Shown here in pieces: positions 1-10,816 of a DNA stretch of 64,000 nucleotides (its first letter is position 1; every line of letters starts with the position of its first letter). The position numbers and the translations under genes are program-made. The notes under the pieces are model-generated. The model ran no database searches, had not been told where the DNA came from, and was given only the letters and a program-made list of their open reading frames with translations. Origin of the DNA: Armillaria gallica (taxonomy: Eukaryota > Basidiomycota > Agaricomycetes > Agaricales > Physalacriaceae); NCBI GenBank assembly GCA_037576215.1, contig JBANDB010000001.1, positions 5,332,001-5,396,000 on the forward strand. Direction: 5' to 3'.

Positions 1-1389
1 CAAACTACTCTTCGGCACCACTTCTCGAACCCATGTCGGCTTCTTGAGGTCCCTAAATATATGTCCTTTCTTCACCACCGATTCGTCCCCTGGGATACCC
101 GGTACTTCCTCAATCTCAACTGGGACCATAGCAGCATGTGTCTCGGGAGTTATAGGCGCCAAACTACTCGCTGCAGACGTCAGTGAAGTGCTTGCATCAG
201 GAACAACGAGGGTCGATGACTCTACAGCAGACGGTGCTAGAGCAGACATCGGAGAGGCAGAATCAAAATTCTTGACGACGAGCAATCCGATCCTATCGAT
301 AAAAGAAGGGGTGATGCTGAGGAGACCGATGCCACAGGATGAAAGAGCAGGCTGCATAGATATCCCAGAGCGGCGAAGGCAAGCTGAGTTACGAGGAGAT
401 GTCTTGTCAGGTTTGATGGGCATGGATTCACTGGTGACGGGATCCTGGGCTGGAGAGAAGAATGTATCGAGCGCGACGATCTCGCTACGGAGCTCTGGAA
501 GGGAGATACGCGACGAAGGGTCGAGGTCAAAGATCTTCTTGAAAATGCTGTTCGCGCCCTCCGAGATGGGTAGAACGGCCAAGAAATAGTCGTTGTTGGT
601 AAGATAGGCCTCGAAGCACTTGTCTTTCCTCTTAGCTACCTCCCACGGTGAGCGACCCGTAGTCATGTTGAGAAGAAGCACGCCAAGGGCCCAAGTATCG
701 TTAGCTCGCGTTGAATAAGGCTTGCCCCGGAAGCCGAATTCCTTGCCGATGCACTCTGTTTGATACGAGTTAGAACCGGGTAGCATACAATAGGTATACG
801 ACTTACCGGGGCTCATATACTCCCAACTACCGCACCTATACTCATCTGAATACGGCTCTAGCGTAGCCAAACCAAAGTCTGCGAGGAACGCCTGAGAATG
901 TCCCTTCGAAAACAAGATATTCTCCGGTTTGATGTCGCGATGGAAGACGCTATGTTGATGACAGTAGTGCAGGGCGTCAAGTATCTGCAAAAAGGCGATT
1001 TTGACTCTGTCCGTCCGCTGAGTGAAGTAGCCTTCGGTGACGATGGCATGGAACATATCACCGCCAGCACACAGGTCGAGCACAACGTAGACGTAGGGTT
1101 TGTCGATGATGATTTCGTGGAGAGTGACGACGTTGGGATGGTCAGAAGCAGCGATATGGCTGAGGAATTCGCGCTCTTGGAGACTCGCCTCGAACGAACC
1201 ACGCTCGGGTTTACGAAGGCACTTGACGGCAAAGCATACAGGGTCGTCCTTGTGCGAGGTAACGTCAATCGCTCGGTAGACCTTGCCAAAGCTGCCAGCG
1301 CCAAGACACTCCATGAAGAGAAGGCGGTCATTGAGAAGGGTACCGGAGAGGTCAGGGATTGGTGCAGGTTTCGAAGATTCGTCAGGCAT
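1..1389 (-). CDS. Ran1/Pat1-like serine/threonine protein kinase, 3' end beyond window
   Basis: Start codon at 1389-1387; exon 1 is 1389-807, a 51-nt intron follows (806-756, gtaagt...cag), and exon 2 runs off the window at base 1. Visible kinase motifs are the glycine loop GAGSFGKV near residue 32, AVK (ATP lysine), HRDIKPEN (catalytic loop), DFGLAT (Mg-binding) and CGSWEYMSPE as the activation-segment end; the SPE glutamate codon is split by the intron. ND-WALGVLLLNM and TGRSPW follow. The catalytic domain starts almost at the N-terminus and is followed by a Ser/Thr/Pro-rich tail, the layout of fungal Ran1/Pat1 and Sks1/Vhs1 kinases, which control nutrient response and sexual differentiation. 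That subfamily placement is inference; the kinase call is secure. Another fungal kinase with an N-terminal catalytic domain remains possible. Confidence 0.85.
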   Translation of the reverse strand, partial: MPDESSKPAPIPDLSGTLLNDRLLFMECLGAGSFGKVYRAIDVTSHKDDPVCFAVKCLRKPERGSFEASLQEREFLSHIAASDHPNVVTLHEIIIDKPYVYVVLDLCAGGDMFHAIVTEGYFTQRTDRVKIAFLQILDALHYCHQHSVFHRDIKPENILFSKGHSQAFLADFGLATLEPYSDEYRCGSWEYMSPGKSYTYCMLPGSNSYQTECIGKEFGFRGKPYSTRANDTWALGVLLLNMTTGRSPWEVAKRKDKCFEAYLTNNDYFLAVLPISEGANSIFKKIFDLDPSSRISLPELRSEIVALDTFFSPAQDPVTSESMPIKPDKTSPRNSACLRRSGISMQPALSSCGIGLLSITPSFIDRIGLLVVKNFDSASPMSALAPSAVESSTLVVPDASTSLTSAASSLAPITPETHAAMVPVEIEEVPGIPGDESVVKKGHIFRDLKKPTWVREVVPKSSL

Positions 1390-1681
1390 ATTGGCGAGAT
1401 GAAAACAAATAGGTTGTGCAAGAAAAAAAGGGACTATCAAAGTCGACGAAGGTGAAGGATGGAAAGCAAGATGCATTGGCAGGATACGCCTTTTTTAGGG
1501 CTCGGTATTTGGCTTTGCTTGGGTAGGCGCACGTGTGAGCAGGACGCGCAGGAAGTCACGCGGCCAATATTCGCCTTCACGCGCATTCATTCACTGACAA
1601 ACTCGAGTTTCACAGTAAGAGTGAGTAGCCTCAGAATTCGCCTTCTGGTAAATTCGCCTTTCCTATTGATTGCAAAACTTC

Positions 1682-3831
1682 TCAGAAAAACTGTACACCC
1701 TGCCTTTTTCCCGGATGGAAATAGGACATTGCTGCACGATCGGTGCTCATGATCCGGGCATACTCCAGGAAAACCCTGTACCCCTCAGTTAACCATGTAA
1801 TAATACGAAATAGTCAGGCAGAAAACAAACCTATAATTATATGCTGTCATATCCTCCTTTCTCCAGAAAGTCCGACTCCAATCTCGCCCTGCCGAAGCAA
1901 TCTTTCTGGCCAGATCTTCATGGTTATTGTCACCTTTCAGATCGCCACGGAAGAACACAAGTGTGTCCCAGAGATCTGAATAGTCTACTTGGATGGGGAT
2001 GTAGTGGACCCAGGGCATGAGCCTATCTGTAAACCTGGACAAGATTTCAGCCGAATAAGCACTACATAGCAGTTCATCGGCGTCACGAACCATTCAGGAT
2101 AGATGGTAGATTTGAAGATGAGCGCATGAGAGGACAGGAGCCATTTAAAATGTCCAGACCATGTGTCACCATCGATCTACATAAAAAGAGGGATTGAACA
2201 ACGAAAGAAAGAAATGGAAACATGACGCGAACTGACATCAAAAATATACTTATACCTCGCCAGCTCCTTCTGCGACTGCTTCTTCATAAACTCGTACGAC
2301 CTCGCCAGCTCCTCGCAAACATAAGGATCACACTGTCCAGGAATGTCCGAGAACGCCATATCAAGCATCGCCGGCCTATACCTCGCCTTCTGGACAGACT
2401 CACCCTTCCCCACACGCACTTCACTCGACCTTGGTGGCAACAAAATTGTCACATTACCATCCATCCCCTTCTCAACCCAATCCATCATCCGTATACGATG
2501 CGAAAATTGCCATTCCACGTCCCGAACGAGAGGGATCCCCGTCGTACTACCTCGCCAATGCAGTCGATCGTCGGTCTTCTTCTCCCATAGGATGGCCTCT
2601 TCGTCAGAGAGCTCACTCAACCAGTTTGCTGTATGCGCGATGGTGATGTCGTGGTGCAGTAAAGTTTGGGAATAGGCGAAGGAAGGGACCATACGGTGGG
2701 AAGGAACGGCGCCTTTTCCTAACGAGAGGAATTGTCCGTGCTCGCGAAGGAGGCGTGGATGCAGGCAAGGATCCATTGCCTTTCGGTGGTTAAATACGAA
2801 GGTTTTGGGAGCATTGGGCGGCTGCGATGGCCAGGATACATTGAAGGTGAAATCAATGGGATCTTTCCGCGCGGGCGAGATCGGAGCGCAGCCAGCGATC
2901 CATCCGTCATATTTGATAGGAACGACAGGCTTATCGACGTCGATGTCTGTGACAGCTTTAGCTTGGAAAAGAAAGGCAAAACAGAATAACGTACAAGTTC
3001 CTGCGCGAGTGTGTTCAGACATATTCCGCCGAAGTTCCCAGTCAGTAACATGTTCCGGTTTGCTATGCGGATGGAAAACAGCGCGGAAAGGTGGTAGAAA
3101 TTCATTGGCATCTTCCAGCATTTCGCCAAGCATTCGCGCACCATCAAGGACATGGGCATGGGTGCCGGGGTTGCGAATGGTGTAGTTGACAAGCCCAATA
3201 CGATGTTCGTCCTCTTTAGCAAGCGTAAACGAGTCTTCGTGACTCTCCCATTCCTTGACGATCCTGTTCAGATCAACTGGGTTGACGCCCCAATAAGGCT
3301 CGAGGTCTCGGTATATCTGATCGTACTCGTCTGGAAGCTGAACGTTATTCTTCTCAACGTATTCCCACCTGTGCACAGCTTAGATTTGAACGAAAAAAAA
3401 ATGTAGGGGAAACACCCACCATTTATCGAATCCACGAGGAGGAGCGCGTCTATACCGGCGCTCATATTCGTCCACCGCCTCGCCAAGAGTCTTGCTTGCT
3501 CGCTGCAGCTTGGCTTTCCACTTCCTCTCCGAAAAATTGATGAGCTGGTAGATAGGATGGGGAGTTCTGGATTGACTTCAAGCAGCCCGTTCGATAGGAA
3601 TTCATGCATGGGTAAATTGTTTGCGATACTTTCACCAGACCCCCCGTAATACGAATTTCCTAGAACCCCCAAATCCCCCCATGTATGGTAGTAAATAGGT
3701 TTGACGTACTTGACCGTAGTAGGCCTAGTGAGTATATCAGTGGTCCAGAATCCACAGGCAATGATGAAGCTGAAGACGGCGAACTGCCGTCCTAGACTTG
3801 ACCTGCGATACATTGGTGCGAGTCGTAGCAT
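1682..3831 (-). pseudogene. GT90 (CAP10-like) glycosyltransferase, tandem copy 1, frameshifted
   Basis: Six exons: 3831-3420, 3368-2995, 2946-2237, 2176-2091, 2034-1831 and 1775-1682, matching copies 2 and 3 at every splice site. Exon 1 carries a one-base deletion in the G run near 3559-3562 (four Gs where copy 2 has five), which shifts the frame after LLEVNPELP and destroys the rest of the protein unless this is a sequencing error. Exon 3 is 9 nt longer than in its sisters (LPPRSSEV). Outside the deletion the reading frame is open, with the CAP10 motifs RLHWRGSTTG, KYIFD|IDG and the C-terminal YIPIQVDYSDLWD. This suggests a very recent lesion. An in-frame ATG at 3912 exists, but copy 3 has no equivalent, so I start at the MLRL methionine. 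Confidence 0.88.
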
Positions 3832-5286
3832 GCTACACAGCAGGGATGAACAGCCCGTGAGGGAAACAGCTAAAATAATACTGAGGACCTTATGAACATA
3901 GTCTTCTTTCAATTTACAAGTCTGATCTCACATGGACGATTTCATCCAAGTCAATGGCTTCATAAAAGCGGATCTGAACCTATCTTCCGAGTGAGGGAAA
4001 GGACTTTCCAACCGAACAACTGCTGACCTTGACCCGGCCTCTTAACATATCAACGAGAGCCTCTGACTGTATTCCTTCTGGGAATGTACCTAGGTCTTGC
4101 CAATTACCGGTAAGTTCATTTTCGCACAGTAATCATCGGTACCTTCTCTTATTCAGAGATGTTCGCATGGCCCGCGATTGGCCCAGGAGATCTTGCAATC
4201 AGATCCAGGCCTACCCTGGGTTAGCGTGTCACCGAGTTCAGTCGACGGTTTGCAAGTGCCAGAGGTCCGGCAGCTGAGATATGCCTTGAAATGAGATCAG
4301 CATCCTCAAGCTACCGGACAGCAGCTTAGGACTGTGCATGAAGATGTATGCGATAATCACCAAGACTGCCATCTTGGTGTGAATCAAAAGTAATGGACAC
4401 ATACCACACACTCACATCATCGCGCATCATCTTTCTGTGCCTTCAATTGCACTTTAAATATAATAACTGAATAGGAAGAAGATAACATACATGTTCTTGA
4501 CAGATCATAGTATGATTCTTCCCAGGCTTGAGGTCCACACTCACTGAGCTTGTGCTCGGCACTTGATTTATAGGTGTAGGGTTTTCGTGGGAGTTGAATT
4601 AATTAAATTAATTCGAAGGGAGGAGAGGAGAAGTTAAATACAGGGTTCATGTGGTTGGATCGAAAAAGGAAGGCATGCCAAGCCGGCGCTTGCCGTCAAT
4701 CCACTTTCGCGGAGCAATCAGGATTCAGGATTCAAGTACTTACGTGCATCTGACTCAAAACGAAACTTTAACGGCGAACGCGAACATTGACAAGGATCCG
4801 GAATAGAAAGGTTGGCATGGGCGGCATCATGCATACTCTTATATTAACAAGTGTGTATATACAGTAGTAGCATATCGGCAGTTTGTATACTACTATGAAT
4901 ATCTGAATATTGTAAATCAATTCATGGCCATCATGTTTGAGCCTCGAAAGGTACATCAGATAGTAACAGATTAGAAATGCCGGGGCCACCGTGACTGTGA
5001 AAAGTAAAACTAGGACAACGACGGTGAAGGTAACTGTAGAGTCTTTGGATGGGATAAAGGTTGGCATGGACTTTGGGAAGGACCGCGATAGCATGGTACC
5101 TTTTAAGTGAACGCATATCGTGTCTTCAAGGCCTTGACAAATTAATATATCGAACAGGTCACAGGAGCCGCGCCAAGGCTGCGTTATGGCACTACAGCGC
5201 TATATGGATTACGAAGGACAGCCAAACTATGTATTGCTCTGTAACTAGCTACATCCTATGGACCACTATGTATCCTAGTGAATACT
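3832..5286. other. Intergenic region upstream of GT90 copy 1
   Basis: About 1.45 kb without a supported gene. Roughly 3905-4320 is nearly identical to 7518-7925 upstream of copy 2, so gene and promoter were duplicated together. A minus-strand open frame at 4768-5094 (108 codons) has one hydrophobic stretch but matches no family I know and is not conserved beside the other copies; I do not call it a gene. Confidence 0.5.
4251..4313 (-). promoter_or_regulatory. Conserved GT90 upstream block, copy 1
   Basis: A block of about 60 bases centred on GCCAGAGGTCCGGCAG and CTTGAAATGAGATCAGCA lies about 420 bases upstream of the chosen start. The same block sits 330-420 bases upstream of the other three long GT90 copies, including copy 3, whose flanks are otherwise diverged. 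A promoter or 5' leader role is inferred. Confidence 0.4.
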
Positions 5287-7444
5287 TTATTGCAAGGGGA
5301 AAAGCATTTTCCAGATGTTTTTCCTATGGAAATAGGACATTGCTGCACGATCGGTGCTCATAATCCGGGCATACTCCAGGAAAATTCTGCACCAGTCAGT
5401 TAGCCATGGACTAATAAGAGATAGTGAGGCTGAGAACGAACCTATAATTATACGCCGTCATGTCCTCCTTTCTCCAGAAAGTCCGACTCCAATCCCGCCC
5501 TGCCGAAGCAATCTTTCTGGCCAGATCTTCATGGTTGTTGTCACCTTTCAGATCGCCACGGAAGAACACAAGTGTGTCCCAGAGATCTGAGTAGTCTATT
5601 TGTATGGGGATGTAATGCACCCAGGGCATAAGTCTATCAGTAAACCTGAACAAGAGTTCATGAGTATTACAGAGCTGTTCATCGGCGTCACGAACCATTC
5701 AGGATAGACAGTAGACTTGAAGATGAGCGCGTGAGAGGACAGGAGCCATTTAAAACGCCCAGACCATGCGTTACCATCGACCTACATAGAAAGAGTGATT
5801 GAGCAACGAAACAAAGAAACCGAAACACGCCTCGGACACTAACGTCAAAAATATACTTATACCTCGCCTGATCCTTCTGCGACCGGACCCTCACGAACTC
5901 ATACATCTTTTTCAGCTCCTCGCAAACATCAGGATCACACTGTACAGGACCATCCGAGAACGCCATATCAAGCATCGCCGGCCCATACCTCGCCTTTGGG
6001 ACCGACTCGCCTTTCCCCACCCGCTCCATTCTCGGCGCCAAAATCGTCACATTACCATCCATCTCCTTCTCAACCCAATCCATCATCCGTATACGGTGCG
6101 AGAATTGCCACTCCATGTGCCGAAGGAGAGGAACCCCCGTCGTACGACCTCGCCAATGCAGTCGATCGTCAGTCTTTATCTCCCATGGGATGGCCTCCTC
6201 GTCAGAGATCTCGCCCAGCCAGCTGGCTGTATGTGCCATGGTGAGGTCATGATGCAGTAAAGTTTGGGAGTAGGCGAAGGAAGGGACCATGCGACGGGAA
6301 GGATAGGTGCCTTTTCCGAGGGAAAGGAACTGTCCGTGCTCGCGAAGGAGATGTGGATGTAGGCAAGGGTCCATTGCCTTTCGATGGTCAAAGACGAATG
6401 TTTTGGGAGCGTTAGGTGGCGGTGGTGGCCAGGGTACATTGAAGGTGAAGTCGATGGGATCTTTCCACGCGGGCGAAGTTGGAGCGCAGCCAGCGATCCA
6501 TCCGTCATATTTGACAGGAACCGCAGGATTGTCGACGTCGACGTCTATGACAGCCTGAGCATCACTTGGAATAGAAAAGAAAGGCTAAATAACGTACAAG
6601 TTCCTGCGCGAGCATGTTCCAACATTTGTTCCCGAAGTTCCCAGTCAGTGACATGCTCCGGGTTGTCATGTGGATAGAAAACAGCGCGGAAGGGTGGTAG
6701 GAATCTATCCACATCGTCCAGCAGTTCTCCAACCATTCGAGTACCATCAAGGACATGGGCGTGGGTGCCGGGGTTGCGAATGGTGTAGTTGACAAGCCCA
6801 ATACGATGTCCGTCCTCTTTAGCAAGCGTAAACGAGTCTTCGTGACTCTCCCATTCCTTGACGATCCTGTTCAGATCAACTGGGTTGACGCCCCAATAAG
6901 GCTCGAGGTCTCGGTATATCTGATCGTACTCGTCTGGAAGCTGAACGTTATTCTTCTCAACGTATTCCCACCTGTGCACAGCTTAGATTTGAACGAAAAA
7001 AAAATGTAGGGGAAACACCCACCATTTATCGAATCCACGAGGAGGAGCGCGTCCATATCGGCGCTCATATTCGTCCACCGCCTCGCCAAGAGTTTTGCTT
7101 GCTCGCTGCAACTTGGCTTTCCATTTCCTCTCCGAAAAGTCGATGAGCTGGTAGATAGGATGGGGGAGTTCTGGATTGACTTCAAGCAGCCCGTTCGATA
7201 GGAATTCATGCATGGATAAATTGTTTGCGATATCTTTACCAGCTCTCTCGTTATACGAATTTTCTAGATCATCCAAATCCCCCCACGAAGGGTAGTAAAA
7301 AGGTTCGACGTACTTGACCGTAGTAGGCCTGGTGAACGCCTTGAATATATCAGTGATCCAGAATCCACAGGCAATGATGAAGCTGAACGCAGCAAACTGC
7401 CGTCCTAGCCTTGACCTGCGGTACTTTGGTGTGAGTCGTAGCAT
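5287..7444 (-). CDS. GT90 (CAP10-like) glycosyltransferase, tandem copy 2, intact
   Basis: Exons 7444-7023, 6971-6598, 6544-5844, 5781-5696, 5645-5442 and 5386-5287 add to 1887 nt, giving 628 residues with phases that close exactly. A short basic N-terminus (MLRLTPKYRRSRLGRQ) precedes one hydrophobic segment at about residues 18-35, so a type II Golgi/ER membrane protein is predicted. The C-terminal half is the CAP10 domain: DDRLHWRGRTTG, CDPDVCEEL, RYKYIFDVDG, WSGRFKW, VYPEWFTDR and WVHYIPIQIDYSDLWD. GT90 enzymes transfer xylose or glucose; the cryptococcal member Cxt1 is a beta-1,2-xylosyltransferase. Donor and acceptor here are unknown. It lies between two sisters in the same orientation; it is the most similar to copy 1. 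An upstream in-frame ATG at 7525 is possible. Confidence 0.93.
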
Positions 7445-7862
7445 GCTACACAGCAGAGATGGACAGCCCGTGAGGGAAACAGCTAAAATAATACTGAGGG
7501 CCTTATGAACACAGTCTTCTTTCAATGTGCAAGTCTGATCTCACATGGACGATTTCATCCAAGTCAATGGCTTCATAAAAGCGGATCTGAACCTATCTTC
7601 CGAGTGAGGGAAAGGACTTTCTAATCGAACAACTGCTGACCTTGACCCGGCCTCTTAACATATCAACGAGAGCCTCTGACTGTATTCCTTCTGGGAATGT
7701 ACCTAGGTCTTGCCAATTACCGGTAAGTTCATTTTCGCACAGTAATCATCGGTACCTTCTCTTATTCAGAGATGTTTGCAAGACCCGCGGTTGGCCCAGG
7801 AGATCTTGCAATCAGATCCAGGTCTACCCTGGGTTAGCGTGTCACCGAATTCAGTCTACGGT

Positions 7863-7912
7863 TTGCAAGCGCCAGAGGTCCGGCAGCTACGCCTTGAAAT
7901 GATATCAGCATC
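7863..7912 (-). promoter_or_regulatory. Conserved GT90 upstream block, copy 2
   Basis: Same block as at 4251-4313, about 420 bases upstream of the copy 2 start, with a short deletion after CGGCAGCT. Function inferred from conservation only. Confidence 0.4.
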
Positions 7913-8239
7913 CTTGACTGTCGTGACCGGACAGTAACTTGGGACTGTGCATGAAGATGCATGCGACAATCACCAGGATCGCCGTCTTGCTTTCTGCGTG
8001 TGGATCAAATCCCAGCATATATCACATTGTGCATCACATCTAATGTCAGTGCCCTCGATGCGCTTGTCAGTATAAGAACTACATAGATATCAAACTAATA
8101 ACATACGAGTTCCTGAATGATCATGGTACGTTTTTTCACAAGCTTGAGACCATAAATCCCACGCTCAACTTCCTGGATGATGCTTACCATATCGAAGGGC
8201 CCGTTTTGTCGATGTTGAAGAGGGAGCTCGATAGTCCCT

Positions 8240-8674
8240 CAGGATGAAATCCCTTGACCGTAGTCGTGGCGCTTTCCTTCATCCCTTACCTTTTGCCTCA
8301 TTGGAACCCAACTACAGCCTGCGTCATTTATCTCTATCGTGTCTGTGAAAGAGAATGTCATAGAGATTTACTGGGGCTAGTTCGAGGGGTCGCACAGGCA
8401 CCGTGACGGCCTTAGTGACGAAAGATGCTAGCTCATTTCGTGCCGTCCTGAGTATATAACACAGTGCGCGACAAGCCCATTGCATAGCACCGCAGTGTAA
8501 GATTACAATCCGAGAGCGAAGGGTGTAGGAACTGACCAACACCCAGCTCACTCTTGAGCAAGTACTATCAAAAGGAATGTTCACTGGCCAGTACGGTCAA
8601 TATGAGAAAGACTAACCCTACGTCTCCCCCGTCTTGACGAGTATCATTCCTATTGACCACTCTAAGATGGACTC
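8240..8674 (-). pseudogene. Methyltransferase 3' end and flank, remnant
   Basis: This stretch resembles 12030-12410, the 3' end and downstream flank of the methyltransferase gene at 12346-13524. On the minus strand 8674-8618 reads ESILEWSIGMILVKTGET then stop, against ELMVEWPIGMMLVKKGDK then stop in the intact gene. Everything further upstream is absent: the remnant stops 10 bases before the stop codon of GT90 copy 3. The fragment is therefore a duplication scar, not a gene. Confidence 0.7.
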
Positions 8675-8683
8675 AACCTGCCT

Positions 8684-10816
8684 TCAATGCTCATAGCTCA
8701 TTGCGACACGATCGGTGCTCATAATCCGAGCATACTCCAGGAACACTCTGTACCTGTCAGTTGACCTGTGTAAAAATAAGAAACAGAAGCTGACGGCGTA
8801 CCTGTAATTATAAGCCGTCATATCCTCCTTTCTCCAGAAAGTCCGACTCCAATCCCGCCCTGCCGGAGCAATCCTTCTGGCCAGAACTTCGTGATTGTTG
8901 TCACCTTTAAGATCACCGCGGAAGAACACAAGCGCGTCCCAGAGATCTGAGTAGTCTACTTGGATGGGGATGTAGTGGACCCAGGGCATGAGCCTATCTG
9001 TGAACCTGGACAAGATTTCAGCTGAATGAGCACTACACAATCGTTCATCGGCGTTACGAACCATTCGGGATAGATAGTCGACTTGAAGATGAGTGCATGA
9101 GAGGACAAGAGCCATTTAAAACGTCCAGACCATGCATTACCGTCAACCTACATGAAAGAGCGATTGAGCAACGAGAGAAAGAAACGTTTCACACTAACAT
9201 CAAAAATATACTTATACCTCGCCTGATCCTTCTGCGACCGGACCCTCACGAACTCATACATCTTTTTCAGCTCCTCGCAAACATCAGGATCACACTGTAC
9301 AGGACCATCCGAGAACGCCATATCAAGCATCGCCGACCCATACCTCGCCTTTGGGACCGACTCGCCTTTCCCCACCCGCTCCATTCTCGGCGCCAAAATC
9401 GTCACATTACCATCCATCTCCTTCTCAACCCAATCCATCATCCGTATACGGTGCGAGAATTGCCATTCCATGTGCCGAACGAGAGGGACCCCCGTCGTAC
9501 GACCTCGCCAATGCAGTCGATCGTCAGTCTTTATCTCCCATGGGATGGCCTCCTCGTCAGAGATCTCGCCCAGCCAGCTGGCTGTATGTGCCATGGTGAG
9601 GTCATGATGCAGTAAAGTTTGGGAGTAGGCGAAGGAAGGGACCATGCGACGGGAAGGATAGGTGCCTTTTCCGAGGGAAAGGAACTGTCCGTGCTCGCGA
9701 AGGAGGTGTGGGTGCAGGCAAGGGTCCATTGCTTTTCGATGGTCAAAGACAAAGGTTTTGGAAGCGTCCGGGGGCGGTGATGGCCAGGATACATTGAAGG
9801 TGAAGTCAATGGGATCTTTCCACGCGGGCGAGGTTGGAGCGCAGCCAAAAATCCATCCGTTGTCTTTGATGGGAACAACAGGAGGGTCAATATCAATGTC
9901 TATAACGGCCTGAGCGTTACTTGGTATAGAAAAGAAAGGCTAAATGACGTACAAGTTCCTGCGCGAGCATGTTCCAACATTTTCTCCCGGAGTTCCCAAT
10001 CAGTAACATGCTCCGGGTTGTCATGTGGATGGAAAACAGCGCGGAAGGGTGGTAGGAATTCATCAACATCTTCCAGCAGTTCGCCAAGCATTCGAGCACC
10101 ATCAAGGACATGGACGTGAGTGCCGGGGTCGCGAACGGTGTAGTTGACAAGTTCAACACGATGTTCTCCCTCTTTACCTAGAGTGAACGAGTCTTTGTGG
10201 CCCTCCCATTCCCTGACGATCCTGTTCAGATCAACTGGGTTGACTCCCCAATAAGGCTCGAGGTCTCGATATATCTGATCGTACTCGTCTGGAAGCTGAA
10301 CGTTATTCTTCTCAACGTATTCCCACCTATGCACAGCTTAGATTTGAACGGAAAAAAATGTAGGGGAAACACCCACCATTTATCGAATCCACGAGGAGGA
10401 GCGCGTCTGTACCGGCGCTCATACTCGGCCACCGCCTCGCCAAGAGTCTTACTCGCTCGCTGCAACTTGGCTTTCCACTTTTTCTCCGAAAATTCAATGA
10501 GTTGGTAGATAGGATGAGGGCCCTCTGGATTGACTTCAAGCAGCCCGTTCGACAGGAATTCGTGAATGGGTAAATTGTCGGTGATCTGTTTACCGGCGCT
10601 CTCGTACTGCGCATTCACTAGACCCCCCAAATCTCCCCACGAATGATACACAGGTTTGACATGTTCGATCGCAACAGGCTCCATGAACACCTTGAAAGCC
10701 ACGTTAGTGGTACGCAAGAGAATTGTCCAGCATCCCCCGGTAATGATAAGAAGAGTGATCACAGCAATCCGCCATCCTGGGCTTGACCTGTGATAAGTTG
10801 GAGTGAGTCGTAGCAT
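8684..10816 (-). CDS. GT90 (CAP10-like) glycosyltransferase, tandem copy 3, intact
   Basis: Exons 10816-10377, 10326-9953, 9899-9199, 9147-9062, 9005-8802 and 8747-8684 sum to 1869 nt, giving 622 residues. Exons 2 to 5 have the same lengths as in copy 2 (374, 701, 86, 204). The N-terminus differs more: MLRLTPTYHRSSPGWR is followed by the membrane segment IAVITLLIITGGCWTILL, and a luminal stem leads to the CAP10 domain with RLHWRGRTTG, CDPDVCEEL, KYIFDVDG and VDYSDLWDALVFFRGDL. The C-terminus is shorter than in copies 1 and 2, ending MSYEH, because the 3' side is replaced by methyltransferase-derived sequence. Enzyme class is secure; donor sugar and acceptor are unknown. Confidence 0.93.

Noticed and set aside
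44..589. Plus-strand open frame of 181 codons over the kinase tail
   Set aside because: It is the antisense shadow of the minus-strand kinase; the kinase frame carries clear motifs and continues the spliced protein.
858..1455. Open frames on both strands over the kinase domain (187 and 185 codons)
   Set aside because: Neither shows family motifs; the third minus frame holds the glycine loop, HRDIKPEN and DFG.
4768..5094. 108-codon minus frame with a hydrophobic stretch
   Set aside because: Not conserved next to the other GT90 copies and no family match; probably chance.
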